A stretch of DNA of 64,000 nucleotides, taken from assembly GCA_948567375.1 (NCBI GenBank), contig OX419756.1, forward strand, positions 32,936,333 to 33,000,332, read 5' to 3'. Made by a program: the position numbers and the translations under genes. Below are positions 32,469-44,859 of this stretch, in pieces. The notes below the pieces were generated by a model. It ran no database searches and was not told the DNA's origin. It saw only the letters and a list, made by a program, of their open reading frames with translations. Every line of letters starts with the position of its first letter. Positions within the stretch are counted from its first letter, which is position 1. The stretch is from Lunularia cruciata. Taxonomy: Eukaryota; Streptophyta; Marchantiopsida; Lunulariales; Lunulariaceae.

Positions 32469-34700
32469 TGTCGTACTTTTCTTTTCTCTCTCTGGGAACA
32501 CACAGGGTGCCTAGCTGTGGAGACTACAGATCAGAGGATGTAGGTAGACCTGTAACTACTTATCTGAACACACATGTTACCTAACCGCCGGAACCCTCCT
32601 TTCTCTCGTAATTGGTATTTTTGATATTGGGAAGGGTAGTGACGGGCAACCTAACTTGTCATCAAAACACGCACTCTTGGTCTGCTGGTCATCACTTCCA
32701 TCATTACCAAGGAGAAGAACACAACACTCCTCGAAGGAAATAACCTAACCGCAATGCGCTCACACCAATCCAAACCCATTGGGCACACAAACAGGCAAAC
32801 AAGCACAGAGAGGATCCAATCACAAGAATACGGCAACAACTCTCTGTGCTTTTTGTCAGAAAAGAGCTTCAGAGCCTTCTTGCTCTGTCATCAAGCTCAT
32901 TTCAACCTGTACTCCAGGCCTCCTCCAATCTGAACTTCAAATCTCAACAATTTTCTACTCCAAGTGGAGAATTCCTATGTATTCTTGATGGGGAAAACTC
33001 TGTGCAGCTCATATAGCCATCACTTTTTCTTTGTAGCTTGGATTCAAGAGTTCTTAAATGCAATGGAAATCCTATGAGATAAGATTTCTAGTGAGATAAA
33101 ATATGCCTCAATCGGATCACTACAGCTCCCTTGACAAGCTCCCAAAGTTGGCCAGATGTTTCACAACTTTCACCCTAATTTCAAAATCCCTATTTTAGAG
33201 TTTTTGCCCTTGTCTCTTGCCAACTTTCCCTTGATTTCTAAACCAGATGTACACTTGATCCTCAAAAACCACTCTGGAAATCTTCACTCTCAATCATAGT
33301 CACAAAGTGAGAGAATTGACACTCAATTAGGATTGAAGAAAGAAATGCTTCTCCAAGTTTATTATGATAGTCTTTTTAGCAAAATTTGTTGCATTAGATC
33401 CCAATCTCTATGAGTCCAAAGCCAACGAAATTTTCCACAGTAGTTGGTCGTGCTCTTGATTAACACTCTACAAAGTTTGATAGCCTAATCCAACTCCAAT
33501 CTCTAGATATAGATCAATTTTTGAGGCGGGCTAACTTGTGAGCTCTGCAGACTAAGGTACACTTGATCCAAGACCCTGAATTCTTGATTTAAAGGAATTC
33601 ACATGAAACCTTCACAAAAAAGTGCACACCCTAACCAACAACAATTCTGGAAATTTTCACAAGGAAATTCAACCCAAAGCTTGAGGAGTGACCAAAACTC
33701 CAAACCTGATCATTAGCTCTTCTCTAACACCTTACATCCCATAAGTTTAAACATCAATCAATTGGATCTGATTTGATGTTGACCCAAAACTGGAATTTAT
33801 TATGCTCAGTACTGTAAGCACTTTGTCTTTTCTCCAATCCCACTGACAAATAGCAAAAATGTCTCAAGAAGCTTCCTCAATTGACTCCTTTGTGCTCTTG
33901 GGTATGAATTTAACCCCCCTTGACTCAATTGATCAATATACCTCTCAAACTCAGCTCAAATCGTGTGATTTCTATCTCCAGATTGTAGCTTGTCATCTCT
34001 TCTTTTTAGCCATGTCCTTTGTTCCCCAAATAAACTCTTCGAACTCCCACAATGGTCAAAAAACTCCCAACTTCTCTCTTGGGATCCAAGCTCTTGCATA
34101 TTTGTCCTTTAGTCTTTTTATTTTTTGACAAATGGACCCCACAACTCCACCTTGGAGCTTATGAGCGAAAATTTAGGCATTCCCCAACTATAGAAAAACA
34201 TATATTGTCAAGTCCCAGATATTTTCATAAGTAAGCGCCGGAAGGACGATAGGATATGGGTTTCCCATCACCAACTCCACAAACACCACCCCGAAACGTG
34301 CTACCAACCAATCCCATAAGTTGTCACGGTGTAAAATCTGAAACCTGATGAGAAAAGGATTTGGGAGTGGCAGATTGGGAGCATGGGACATCTTATGCTT
34401 GAATGCTTCCTCTGATGCTCTGACACTCTCTCTTTGCTACAACTCTCACTCCCAACGTCCTTCTCCCCTCAAGACTCTCCAAACTAAAACACACACGTCT
34501 CTCCACTCGCCCTCATCTTTATTCATTAGAGCCCTCAAACATGATAAGATTGTAACCCACGTGGCCAATCACATACATGTACATAGATGGCTCACATGGT
34601 AACATCTCATCCATTGGATCTAGCATACAACCTACCCCACTAACATGGAGATAAACTATGATAAGTCACTTTTTTCGGCCTACGCAAACCACAACATGAC
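32469..34700. mobile_element. 2.2 kb insertion of unknown class (family III)
   Basis: It interrupts the short-form LTR 38 bp from its end. Flanks ATCGG and ATTGG resemble a decayed 5-bp duplication. Ends are TGTCG and CATGAC. No coding domain is visible. A diverged relative is at about 57961-59215, sharing the CAACCTAACTTGTCATC-like start region and the TACATG..ATAGAT..TCACAT end region. Confidence 0.65.
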
Positions 34701-35445
34701 ATTGGGTAAGTAAAGTTTGTTCCCGTAGAGATACAATTCAGAATTGTCCAAATACAAAGCAAAGTAACCAAATTAGTTCTTCTTGGGTTCTTCTTAATCT
34801 CTCAAGTAGAAACCACACCCAGAAGAGAGTAACAAGCACTGACTTGCAGTCTTGTCACAAGAATTTATCACACTTAATCACAAATTCATCAAATCTTTCC
34901 AAACAATCTTGATTGTGATGATTTAGTCTCTCCCAAAAATGGCACTTCACTGCAAAATGACTTCACCTCAAAATTGTGTTCCACCCCCCCACTAAAGGCA
35001 CAACTTAGTCAATCAAAATTTCTTTACATCAACATTGCACTGCACTCACAATTGCAAAATACTACCAACACTAAAATTCCTCTCAGATTTGTTAAGGCAT
35101 TGCTCCGATTGCACTTCACTCAAAACACACAAAATGAAGATCAAGGTTGCGGAATCCAACACTCTTCTTGACTTGCACTGCAGAATTCTCCAAACACTCA
35201 CAAACACACATGCAACACTGATACTCAAAATTAAGCTCAAGCGACGAGCATTGCTTCACAGCACTTTGCTTTATATGTTCTCAAGAACAATGAATATTGA
35301 ACAACACAACACTGCAAATGCCTCCATTAAATAGGCAAAGCTCTTCAGCAATTAATTAACTTCCTAAACTGCTTCCTAACAACTTGCATATCCAAAATGA
35401 CAATGCACCTCTTCATATCTACCTCTTTAAATCTCAAAACTATTA

Positions 35446-35757
35446 TTAATCTGATCTGATGTCTACTTCTTCCTTGGTTTCCAAACCCAATCCTGAAGTA
35501 ACCTCACATACTACTCTATCCTCGGGTTTCACAACTACTAACTCTTCTATCAATTCTACTACTCCTTCTTCTTGACCTGCAATTCCCGGCATGGGCAACC
35601 TACATACATCTTCTCCCAGCAACCCTCCTTCCTCTAATATCTCCAATGGCAACTCCAAAGATATTTGTACTCCTATCTCCTCTACTTTGGGTCTAACTAC
35701 TATCAAATCCTTTGCTAATTCTACTACATTCTCATCAAGAATTGTAATTGAAAGCAT
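35446..35757 (-). pseudogene. C-terminal ORF of the giant-LTR protein (minus copy)
   Basis: 103 residues starting MLSITILDENVVELAKDL and ending EEVDIRSD. Its relative at 38469-38801 has SITILDEDIVKLVKEL and ends VEVDIGLE. The matching reading frame in independent copies indicates a real ancestral coding region. The function is unknown. Confidence 0.65.
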
Positions 35758-36503
35758 GGGTATGCTATCTATGCCTTCAATTTGTAATCCACTTTCCCCT
35801 TATTGTTCATGTAATTGACACAAAGACACTTACTGTTTGATCTTGCACTTTGGGTTTATTCACTATTACTATTTCTCTTCTCATTCTATCTTTTCTTCAA
35901 TCAAAATTGAAATTGGAGTCATGGGTATCCTAAATATCTTATTTCCTTACTCTAACTTCCTCTAATGCCTCTTGCAAGACTCTCAAAGTCACCTTCACTA
36001 CACTCTGAGGTCCAACTCCCTCAAATCTGGTCACCTTTGTCCTAAGGCAAAGAAGCTTCTAACCCAAAGTAGTAGAGATCCAAAGATCCAAGACCCAAAG
36101 AAAATTTGGTGGCAATGGAAAACCCTGAACAAGATGCTTCCAATGAGACATAACACGCATGATTTGGGCATGTGGTCATTGAGATATGGCCCATGCAATA
36201 ATCCTTACTTGCAACCTTCATTCCGATGCGAAGTACCCTCTTTTGGCGTCTGACCTCCTTCCTCCTCCTCCTCTGACACAAAGTAAGCTTATTTAGGTCT
36301 GATCCAATCAAAGTCCTTCCTCTAACACAAAGTTGACTTCTTTGGGTTGAATCAAAATACAAGCTTCTCATTGTTTCTTCTCCATCTGGATTCAATTTGG
36401 TTTCAGTAATCCACGTCTTTAAAACTTGTCCAAAATGAAAAATGTGAGTACCACACTCAGCTTGGAGGAGAGAGGAAGAATGGTGTTACACTTTCATCCC
36501 AAT

Positions 36504-37705
36504 TTACAATGAGTAATAGATGCGGATGAGCAATACTATATATAGCAAGTTTGTGAAGGTGATGACCACTACATCAAGAATGGGAAGGAGAAGATAGTAT
36601 AGGTGGAAATCCCAAGGCAAAGGAAGATAGATCTGAAGGAAGAGTATTGCCATTGTAGTGCTAGAAGATGAGGAGTGTGAATCCAAAGCTAGAGATGGTG
36701 GTAGTGAAGAGCCATTCATTGGAGCAAGAATCAGAAGGAGAAGTTGAGTCAAAGTGTGATGACTTAGCAGAAGAAGAAGAGCTCACATTGTAGAGTAAGG
36801 AGTCTAGAAGTGATAGTGAAGGAGAACCTAAAGTCCAGCAACTGGCGGATAAAGTGGTTGGAGAAGAAGATGAGGACTTCCAGCAGGGATTGATCATATG
36901 GAAGGAGGAGATTGTATGTAACCTCACCCTGTTTGGAGTTACATACATTAGAGTTGGAGGAAGAACAAGTAGAAGAGCTAGCTTTGGTGTTTCCAAGAGT
37001 AGCAATATCAAAGAGGAATGTGTAGGTTACAATTGCAAGTCTGAGCAAAACCAAGGAGGAGGAAAGCTCAGACAACATGACATTGAAGGTATAAAGATCA
37101 AGACTTATGAGTAAGGCACTAGCCAAAGAAGCACCAAACAAAGCCAAAGATAAAGAATATGATGAAGGAGAGTACTTTGGAGTAGACTACATGTTGAAGA
37201 TTGTTTGTCCTTTGTTGTTGCAGCTGCAGAAGAGGAAGGAAGAGTTGAAGACATAACATCCTGAAGTGAAGGATGAGTTTGATGTCTTGAAGTTCTTGCA
37301 TAAAGACAACTTGGAGTTGAGGAGGAAGTTAACCCAAGGAGAGAAAGAAGCCAAAGAACTTTGGGTTGATATTGCTCTTCAGAGAAAAAGCTTTGATAAC
37401 TTGAAGGAGAGTTGTGTGAGGTGCGGCAAAGAACCTGAATGACAAACTAAAGAATTGAAGGAGTAGAAGGCAATGTTCAAGAAATTGAAGGGAGAATTTG
37501 TGGATGCATGCTTGGAGGTGCTTCATTCAAAGTTGATGGTAGTGGTGATGGAGCAAGAACTTGAAAGCCCAAAAAAAGTGCGGAGGAGAAGGAGTGGGCC
37601 TAGCAATGTGAATTGGCAAATAAACATCAGGAGGAAGAGAGGTTGTGAGGGCTCCTCAAAATTGTGGAAGCTCAACTTATGTAGTACATGGAGGAGAAAG
37701 AGGCA
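36504..37705 (+). pseudogene. Coiled-coil part of the host giant-LTR protein
   Basis: Plus-strand frames rich in Glu/Lys heptads with many stops, including 36854-37114 and 37473-37742. The latter runs over the junction at 37706. The region aligns with 44350-45330 of the complete copy (for example the KKVRRR/EQELE stretch and the EKE-ACTGAAG context). Confidence 0.55.
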
Positions 37706-39568
37706 TGTGGTACCCATATTTTTCATTTTGGACGAGTTTTAAAGAAGGAATGCATTACTGAAACCAAATTGAACCCAAATGGAGAATAAACAATGAGAAG
37801 TTTGTACTTTGATTCAACCCAAAGAAGTCAAATTTGTGTTGGGGGAAGAAGGACTCAGATTGGATCAAACCTAAAGAAGCTTACTTTGTGTCAGAGGAGG
37901 AAAAACTTGGATTAGACGCTAAAAGAGGGCAGACTCAAAGGGGGAATAGAAGTTGTAGGTCAGGATTACTGCAGGGCCCATATCTCGGTGATGACATGTC
38001 CAAATCAAGCGTGCTATATTTTCCTGGAAGCTTCTTGTTCAAAACTTTCAGTTGCCACCAAAATCGCATAGTTTGGAGGTTTGTAGCAAAAGTTACAAGC
38101 ATTTGAATTTTTGAGAATAGATGTACAAAATAGTTTAGTGTCTTCGGGTTGGTGTCTTTGGGACTTCAGACTTTAGACTTGGGGTTCACATGACTTTGGA
38201 TCTAAAGACTTCACCTCAAGACAAACATGATTCAACCCAAGTAGTTGGACCTCGGAGTGCAATGAAGGTGACTTTGGGAATCTAGCCAAAGGCATTAGAG
38301 GAAGTTAGAGTAAGGAAAGAAGATATTTAGGATACCCATGACTTCAATTACAATTCTGATTGAAGATAGGATAGAATTAGAAGAGAAATAGTAGTAGTGA
38401 ATGAACCAAAGTGCAAGATCAGATAGTAAGTGTCTTTGGATCATTTACATGAGTGATTAGAGGAAAGTGTGTTGCAAATTGAAAGCGTAGATAGTGTACC
38501 CATGCTTTCAATTACAATTCTTGATGAGGACATAGTAAAATTAGTAAAGGAATTGAAAGTAATTGGATCCAAAGTAAGAGAGATAGGATGGCAAGTGTCT
38601 TTTGATTTGACATTTGACACTTTAGAGAAGAGTGGGTTGAGAGATAGAGATTTAGAAGACTTAACTATGACAGGAATTGTAAATCAGAATGAAGAAGTGT
38701 TAGAATTAGTGGAGGAATTAGGAGTTGTAAAACCCGAGGACAGAGTAGTAAGTAGAGTTACTTTGGGTTTGGAAGTTGAGGTAGACATTGGATTGGAGTA
38801 GAAACAAATTTGAGATATGAAGAGGTGCATTGTCATTTTGGATCTACATGTTAGAAAATTTGTTGTAGAATGGTATTTTTGTTAGTAATTGTCGTTTGCT
38901 ACACTATTTAAAGGTGATTTTTGCAGTCATATGTTGTTCATTATTCATATTTCTAAACATAGATAAATCAAAGTGCTGATTTTAGTGCTTGTCACTTAAG
39001 CTTAATTCCGAGTGTCAACTTTGTGGGTGTTTGGAGAATTTTGAAGTGCAAGTTAGTATGCTTATTGGATGTTGGATTCAATAACCTTTATCTTTATTCT
39101 GTGTGTTTGATCTTGAGTGAAGTGCAACTGGAGCAATGCCTTGATAGATTTGAGAGGAATTGTAGTGTTGGTAGTATTTTGCATTTGTGAGTGTAGCACA
39201 TAGTTGACGTGAAACAATTTTGATCGAGGAAGTTGTGCCTTAGTAGAGGGGTGGAACACAATTTTGAGGTGAAGTTGTTTTGTAGTGAAGTGCAGTCTTT
39301 GGGAGAATTTGAATCATCATAATCAAGATTTGTTTGGACACAATTTGTTATGTTGTGATTATGGGTGTGTGAATTCATGACAAGTCAAAATTGTAAGCTT
39401 GTTACTCTCTTCTGGGTGTGGTTTTTACTTGAGAGATTAAAGACACAACCAAGAAAAACTATAGTGTGACATTTGACTTTGTATTTGGATATTTCTGACC
39501 AATATCTCTATCGGAACAAACTTTACTTACCTGATACCCGCAAAAGTGATATTTGCCGGGTTGTCACA
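37706..39568 (+). mobile_element. Short-form giant LTR, solo, with perfect 5-bp duplication AGGCA
   Basis: 1863 bp, from TGTGGTACCC to GGTTGTCACA. AGGCA is at 37701-37705 and 39569-39573. Frames 37834-38106 and 38469-38801 carry the NxPKKSN/VSEEEKLGLD block and the C-terminal ORF. It is inserted inside the coiled-coil part of an older plus-strand copy. Confidence 0.93.
38469..38801 (+). pseudogene. C-terminal ORF of the giant-LTR protein
   Basis: 110-residue open frame ending about 30 bp before TGTCATTTTGGATC. It is acidic, with repeated LVKEL/LVEEL segments and the end EVDIGLE. Equivalents are 35446-35757 (minus), 39965-40177, 45569-45949 and 47965-48186 (minus). No known domain was recognised. 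Confidence 0.6.
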
Positions 39569-39728
39569 AGGCACTTAAGACAAAATTTGAGGACAAGTTG
39601 AAGATGTATTGGAATGAGTTAGAAGTAGAGAGGAGTTAAGAGAAGATAGTTCTACGGAGTGAATCCGGCTTAGTAGGAGAAATAGTTGTGAAGTTGAAGA
39701 TGATGTTAAATATAAAGTTGAAGTAAAC

Positions 39729-40177
39729 ATGGAGGAATCAAGATTGCACAAATTGAAGTTGTTGGTGCAAGAGATGAGGAAGCAAAAAGCAAAAGATGTA
39801 GAGATGAAAAAATTGTTAATTTTCTTAGGAGAGAAAGTAGATAGGAAAATATTGGAGCTAGGAGACAATGTCTATCTCAAATCAGATCTTGTGAAATCAG
39901 AGTTAGAGAAACTTTGGGGTAGTGAGAGAAAATAGAAACCCAATGTGAAGTAGCAAAAGTAAGAGTGCATGTGTCTTTGGGTGAGTTACTTGAGACATTA
40001 GAAGAAGTTAGAGTAGAGAAGAAGATGGTAGATAGTATAGCTACGACGTCAATTTCAATTCAGATTGAAGATCGGATAGTAATAAAAGAAGTTGAAGTTG
40101 AATCCAAAGTAGAAAAAGTGATTGAAGGTAATTCAAGTGTAGAAGCCAAAGGCAAAGTAGACCTCAGATTGGATTAG
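39729..40177 (+). pseudogene. C-terminal ORFs of the host giant LTR
   Basis: Frames 39729-39935 (KLKLLVQEMRKQKAKDVEMK, coiled coil) and 39965-40177 (VSLGELLETLEEVR, ending KVDLRLD) are one ancestral ORF split by a stop. They match 45480-45949 of the complete copy. Confidence 0.6.
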
Positions 40178-41299
40178 TAACAGATTCAAGATCTGAAGAG
40201 GCAAATATGAAGAGATAGATTGTCATTGTGGATCTGCAAGTTAGTAAAGTTGTGGTTAGAATGGTATGTAGTTAGATAATTATTGGATTGCTGTACCTAT
40301 TTAAAGGAGGCATTTGTATTGTTGTGTTGTTCAATATTCATAATTCTAAAGTTGAGTAAAGCAAAGTGATGTAACTCAATCCAACTAAAACAACAAGTTG
40401 TTTTAGCTTAATTTTGAGTATCAATCATGTGTGTGTTTGTGAGTGTTTGGAGAAGTTCCAATTGCAAAAAGTGGGTATTGGATGTTGGATTCTGCAACAA
40501 TGATATTCATTCTATGTGTTTGATCCTAAGTGGAATGCAATTTGAGGCAATGCCTTGACAAATTTTTGAAGAATTGTAGTGTTGGTAGTATTCTATATTG
40601 GTAAGTGCAACTTTGGATTGATTCAAAGCAATTTTGATTGAGGAAGTTGTGCCTTGATTAGAAGAGTGGAATGCAATTCCAAGGCAAAGTAGTTTCATGG
40701 TGAAGTAGCCCTTCTTTGGGAAAAACTAAATTATCATAATCAAGATTGATTTGGAAAGATTTGAAGTATTGATTATAGGTGTTGTTAATTTGTGATGAGA
40801 CTACAAATTTAGTGCTTGTTACTCTCTTTTGAGTGTGGTTTCTACTCAAGGGATTAAAGATAAAATCAAGAAGAACTATTGTGTTATGTTCTACTTCATA
40901 TTTGACCATTCTAACTTGTATCTCTGTGTGAACAAATTGTTGCTTACTGATTACCACAAAAGTGATACTTGTTGGGTTGTCACACTTTAGGGTTGAGTTT
41001 TCAACCCAATCCAAAGTAGACTCTGGTCTCTTGAGTATGGTGACATGAGTAGTTTTGTTTTGAACCCATGTCACTTTGGGTTTACCAACTTTGGCTTGGA
41101 TGAGACCTTCAACCTTGACTCAGATGTTGGCTTCAAATAAAGGAAGACTCTCCTTTGGAACTTCCTTCAAGTTCATATCTTGGTCTCTTAGTATAGCCTC
41201 CTTCACCCCCTTTTGTAAGGCTTTTACTTTGGCCTTAGCTAGGATCTTCTCTTCCTTAGTAGACAAGATGGATTTGGAACAAAGCCACTTTGTCTTCTA

Positions 41300-42937
41300 T
41301 GCGGAAGATGAGATAATGCTTACTTCCTTGGGATCACATTTCTTCTTTCCCAAACATGTTTCAACTTGCAACATATCAATATTTGGCCATCCTCCCTCCA
41401 AGGCTAGATGTAATTTATTTGGAACTTCTTCTTCCAAGGTAATACTATTCACTATGGCCTCCACTTTGGCTTGTGGTAGCAAACATTTTGGTGGTGTCTA
41501 GACATACCTCACCAAAGGCTTCAGATTTGGAAGCTATGAATATTGGCTAGGCACATGACCCAAGCCATTACAATTCTTGCACAAAGGAACATATCCAATT
41601 AACTACCAAGGTTTAGGACAATTGGATGACCAATGTCCAAGTGACTTATAGTTATAACATGCCCAAGGTGCAACATTCTGGTGTCAACTCTTGGCCCATA
41701 GTGTGGACCTTGGAATGTTGTACTTGATTGTAGTTTTACCTCTTGAGTTGATAAACCACTTCTTCCTCCGGTTCTTGATATTTGTGATCCCAAGTTGAAA
41801 CCAATCAATTTGTTGTACTAAATACATAGGTCTATTAGTCAAGCACTCCATGTTTGCATGATTTGATTTACCATACATATTTGGTCTTGTAAATGAGAGG
41901 AGTTTCCTTCTATCCTTCACCCCAATCAATTTGAAATCCACAAATTCTTTTAAATAGTCTCTACCTTAATGTCCATCTTATTGACATGTTTGACTAGAGC
42001 TTGCAATATTTTCAACCCAACCTCCACCAATTCCTCTTTGGTTTATTATCATCTTGTGATGATGATGAGGAACTTGATGAGGTTGAAGAGTCATCTGAAG
42101 ATGAGGAGGTACTATGAGATAATCTTCTTCTTGCCTTGTACCCTTTCTTCTCCCTATTCCTTTGGTTATTGGCAGAATGAGAGTGAGCCACCTCATAGTG
42201 GGCAATGTGTTTGAGTTTTTTGTGAAGAGAAGTTACTTCTTCTTTCTTGCAAAGATATGAATCTTTAGTAATAGGCCTCCAAGGAACCAAGTGATGGCCT
42301 GGGCAACCATCCTTGCCAACCATCCTTGCTTGCTTATGCACTTGGTTCAATAACACCATGAATCATTCCGCATAATCTCCCAACTTCTCATTCTTACCCC
42401 AATCAAATTCATTGAGTTTGGCAAAGACACTCATTTCATAATCCACTTCCCAAAACTGTTCTAGGAAGTTATCCCAAAGTTCTTCTTAGTTGGCTAGATT
42501 AAACCCATTTTTAGTAACATGGATGTACCAACTTGGGCTTTGTTTTGGAGCAAACTTGGAAAAATTTGCAATCTATCTTAGGAGTCATGTTCCTTGTTGG
42601 CAAAGGAAATCACTTAAAACTCCTCAATAAATTCACCCAGGCCCTAATTCCATTCAATTCTTACCAAAAATATAAACCCTTATATTTTTGGTAGGTTTGC
42701 CTTATAATAGAGTGAGACAACATGACAACCGGTTGAAAGATAAGTTGTTGGGGTATTGGACTTGGTTTCCCTAAGTCATCCTCAAAGGTCCTACTTTGAG
42801 CTCAGGCCAAGCTGCCCAAATACAATGGTGGGCATTCTATAGAGACTTCTTCCTTTTCAACCTGAGGTTGTGGAAAGGGTGTCAATATCATCAAATTTCT
42901 CTTCAAGATCTTGGTGAACTGATCAGGGAATATTATG
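41300..42937 (-). pseudogene. gag (central and C-terminal part) with two decayed zinc knuckles
   Basis: Minus-strand reading gives FWEVDYEMSVFAKLNEF and YAEWFMVLLNQVHKQ, then a Ser/Asp-rich low-complexity run (42012-42120). Two knuckles follow, CYNYKSLGHWSSNCP (one Cys lost) near 41610-41660 and CKNCNGLGHVPSQ (last Cys lost) near 41550-41590. A Lys-rich C-terminal segment reaches 40990. Order and knuckles identify it as a retrotransposon nucleocapsid-type Gag. Confidence 0.7.
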
Positions 42938-43814
42938 TGTGGTACCCACATTTTTTGTTATTTTACAAGTTTTAAAGAAGAACGGCATTGGTGAAGCCAA
43001 AGAAGGGCTAAATAGGGAAGAAACACAAAGAATTGTGTGGTTGGCATAAACCCAAACTCAACCTCGGGTCAAAGTCAGAAGGATTTGGGTCAGATAGACA
43101 AAAGTATGAAGCCAAAGATAGAGCCCTTCACATTGGGAGGTGCAACCTGATCCAAAGAATCTATAGCAAATTTTCCTCAGGTTCAGCCAATAAAGTATGT
43201 GGGAAGAAAGTGACTACCTCAGGACCAAGATGATCTGAACGTGACAGGAAACCAACATGTAGAATTGGTGGGTAAACAAAGAAATGATTGAAGAATGACA
43301 GATCAGCAAAGGTCTATAAAATTGAGATTTCAATGAGGAAGCGTTGCAATGTCTAGATAATATCTTGTTCTTATTTAGAGTTGACCAAAAGGAATGCAAA
43401 CTATGAGTATGCAAGAGGAGTGGATTAGGGTCTCGGGTTTGATCATTCATAAGCAAAGAGTGAAGAAGCACATGATGGTCCCAAAGGGAAATAAGTAGAG
43501 TGTGGTGAGTGGTCTTGCAATTTTTTGATTAGATGTAGTTGTAAGGATCAAAGTCTTGTCCAAACTTTTCCTCACATTTTGGCTTGAGACTAGAATTTGA
43601 GCTTTCTAGGGTTCATGGCAGAAATCACTGCCAACCATTGCAAGGAGGGGCCCAAGCATGAGGAGAAGAGAGGAAATACAACTTGATGGACTAAGTCAGA
43701 TTAGATATTAGTCTTGGGAAGAGAAGAAAATGAAGTAGGAGGCGTCACCTTCTATTAGAAGTGTGTTGCTTTGGAAGAAACTACCGACGTGAAGAATTCT
43801 TTTAGCAGACCTTG

Positions 43815-44211
43815 CACCAAGAGTGGGTACAAGGTAGATAGCTACAAGGATCCAATACAAAGAGGGACTGTGAGCTCAATGATAGCTATGTTCAAGCTAG
43901 AGCAAACCACCTATGTAATGATGCAATAGGCAATCTTCTTCCACCAGATGTTTGCAAGAGAGGCTGTGGATTGTGCAAGGTGTTTGCACCAACGAGTTGG
44001 GCAAATGATCATCAGTTAGAGAATGGATATGCCACCCTACTACTTTGTACCCTTTGCAGCCCACTTCTACTTTGGGCTAAACCTACTAAGCTTGGAGGAG
44101 AGAGGACGGATTGTGTTTCACCATAATTTCACCATAATTTACAAAGAGAAGAAGATGGGGATGAATGAGATTACATCAAGCGGGTTTGTGAAGGCTATGA
44201 TTATTACCTAA
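43815..44211 (+). pseudogene. Conserved block of the LTR-encoded protein
   Basis: Reads SGYKVDSYKDPIQRGTVSS, then AIFFHQMFAREAVDCARCL, then MPPYYFVPFAAHFYFGLNLL. The same residues recur at 50594-50818 (minus; FFHLMFVGESVNWARCF), 52687-52884 (plus), 25085-25560 (minus), 32175-32430 (plus) and 54841-55032 (plus; VDWA). Two stops interrupt this copy. The domain is unrecognised. Its layout loosely recalls plant transposon-associated domains of unknown function. Confidence 0.6.
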
Positions 44212-44535
44212 AGAGTGGAAAGGAGAAGATAGTGGTAACGGATATCTCCATGTAAGGAAGAAAAGTAGACCCAAAGGATGAATCATGTTGGTGCAGCCCC
44301 AAAAGATACAAAGACTGAATCCAAAGCTCACACCGGTGGAAGTGAAGGAATCAACTTTGGAAGAAGAATGAAAAGGAGAATGGAGTCAAAGGGAGAAGCC
44401 TTGGGAGCAAAAGAAGATTTTACATTGTAGAGTGAAGAGTTTAGCAATGGTAGTGAAGGAGAGGCCAAAGTTTAGCAATCAAGAGAAGGGATTATTGGAG
44501 AAGAAGAGTGTGAAATCCATGAGGCAATTGACTGC

Positions 44536-44859
44536 ATGGAAAGTAAAGACAAGCCGTGTCTAGAGTTGCCAACAAATGAGCTAGAAGATGAATCAGTAAG
44601 AGAGGGTGCCTTGATATTTTCAAGGGTGGCCAGAACAAAGAGAAGCACTCAAGTGGTCATTTTTGGACCAAGCAGAGCTAAAGATGAAGAAGAGAGCTTG
44701 GAGTGCAACACATTGAAGATAAAAAGATTGCATCTTTGGGGTAAGGCACCAGCCAAAGAAATGCCTGCCAAAGACAAAGACATCAGAGACAATGAAGGAA
44801 TATATGGCAGAGTAAAGTATATATCAAAGATTGTTTGTCCTTTGTTGGTGCTTTTGTAG
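44536..44859 (+). pseudogene. Charged middle part of the LTR-encoded protein
   Basis: 107-residue frame with runs of Glu/Lys (ELEDESVREG, KDEEESLECN, AKEMPAKDKDIRDNEGIYG). The tail KYISKIVCPLLVLL also appears at 53198-53389 as NYLSSIVYPLLVHLQ. No known domain. Confidence 0.5.

Larger units (their letters stand above)
32431..36455 (-). mobile_element. Short-form giant LTR, solo, minus strand, with 5-bp duplication CTCAG
   Basis: It starts TGTGACAACCCGG and ends GTACCACA, flanked by CTCAG on both sides (32426-32430, 36456-36460). Without the 2.2 kb insert at 32469-34700 it is about 1.8 kb. It contains the C-terminal ORF (35446-35757, minus) and the block with NHACYVSLEA (36042-36395, minus), but not the conserved N-terminal block or the long coiled coil. 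Confidence 0.9.
32175..40984 (+). mobile_element. Host giant LTR (plus strand), split by two insertions
   Basis: Pieces 32175-32430, 36461-37705 and 39574-40984 read continuously when the insertions 32431-36455 (duplication CTCAG) and 37706-39568 (duplication AGGCA) are removed. They show the conserved block, the coiled-coil part and the C-terminal ORF (39729-40177), and end GGGTTGTCACA at 40984. The 5' end is missing and abuts the RNase H fragment. Confidence 0.82.

Noticed and set aside
41076-41501. 141-residue plus-strand ORF
   Set aside because: The opposite strand encodes the Lys-rich C-terminus of gag, so this is a shadow frame.
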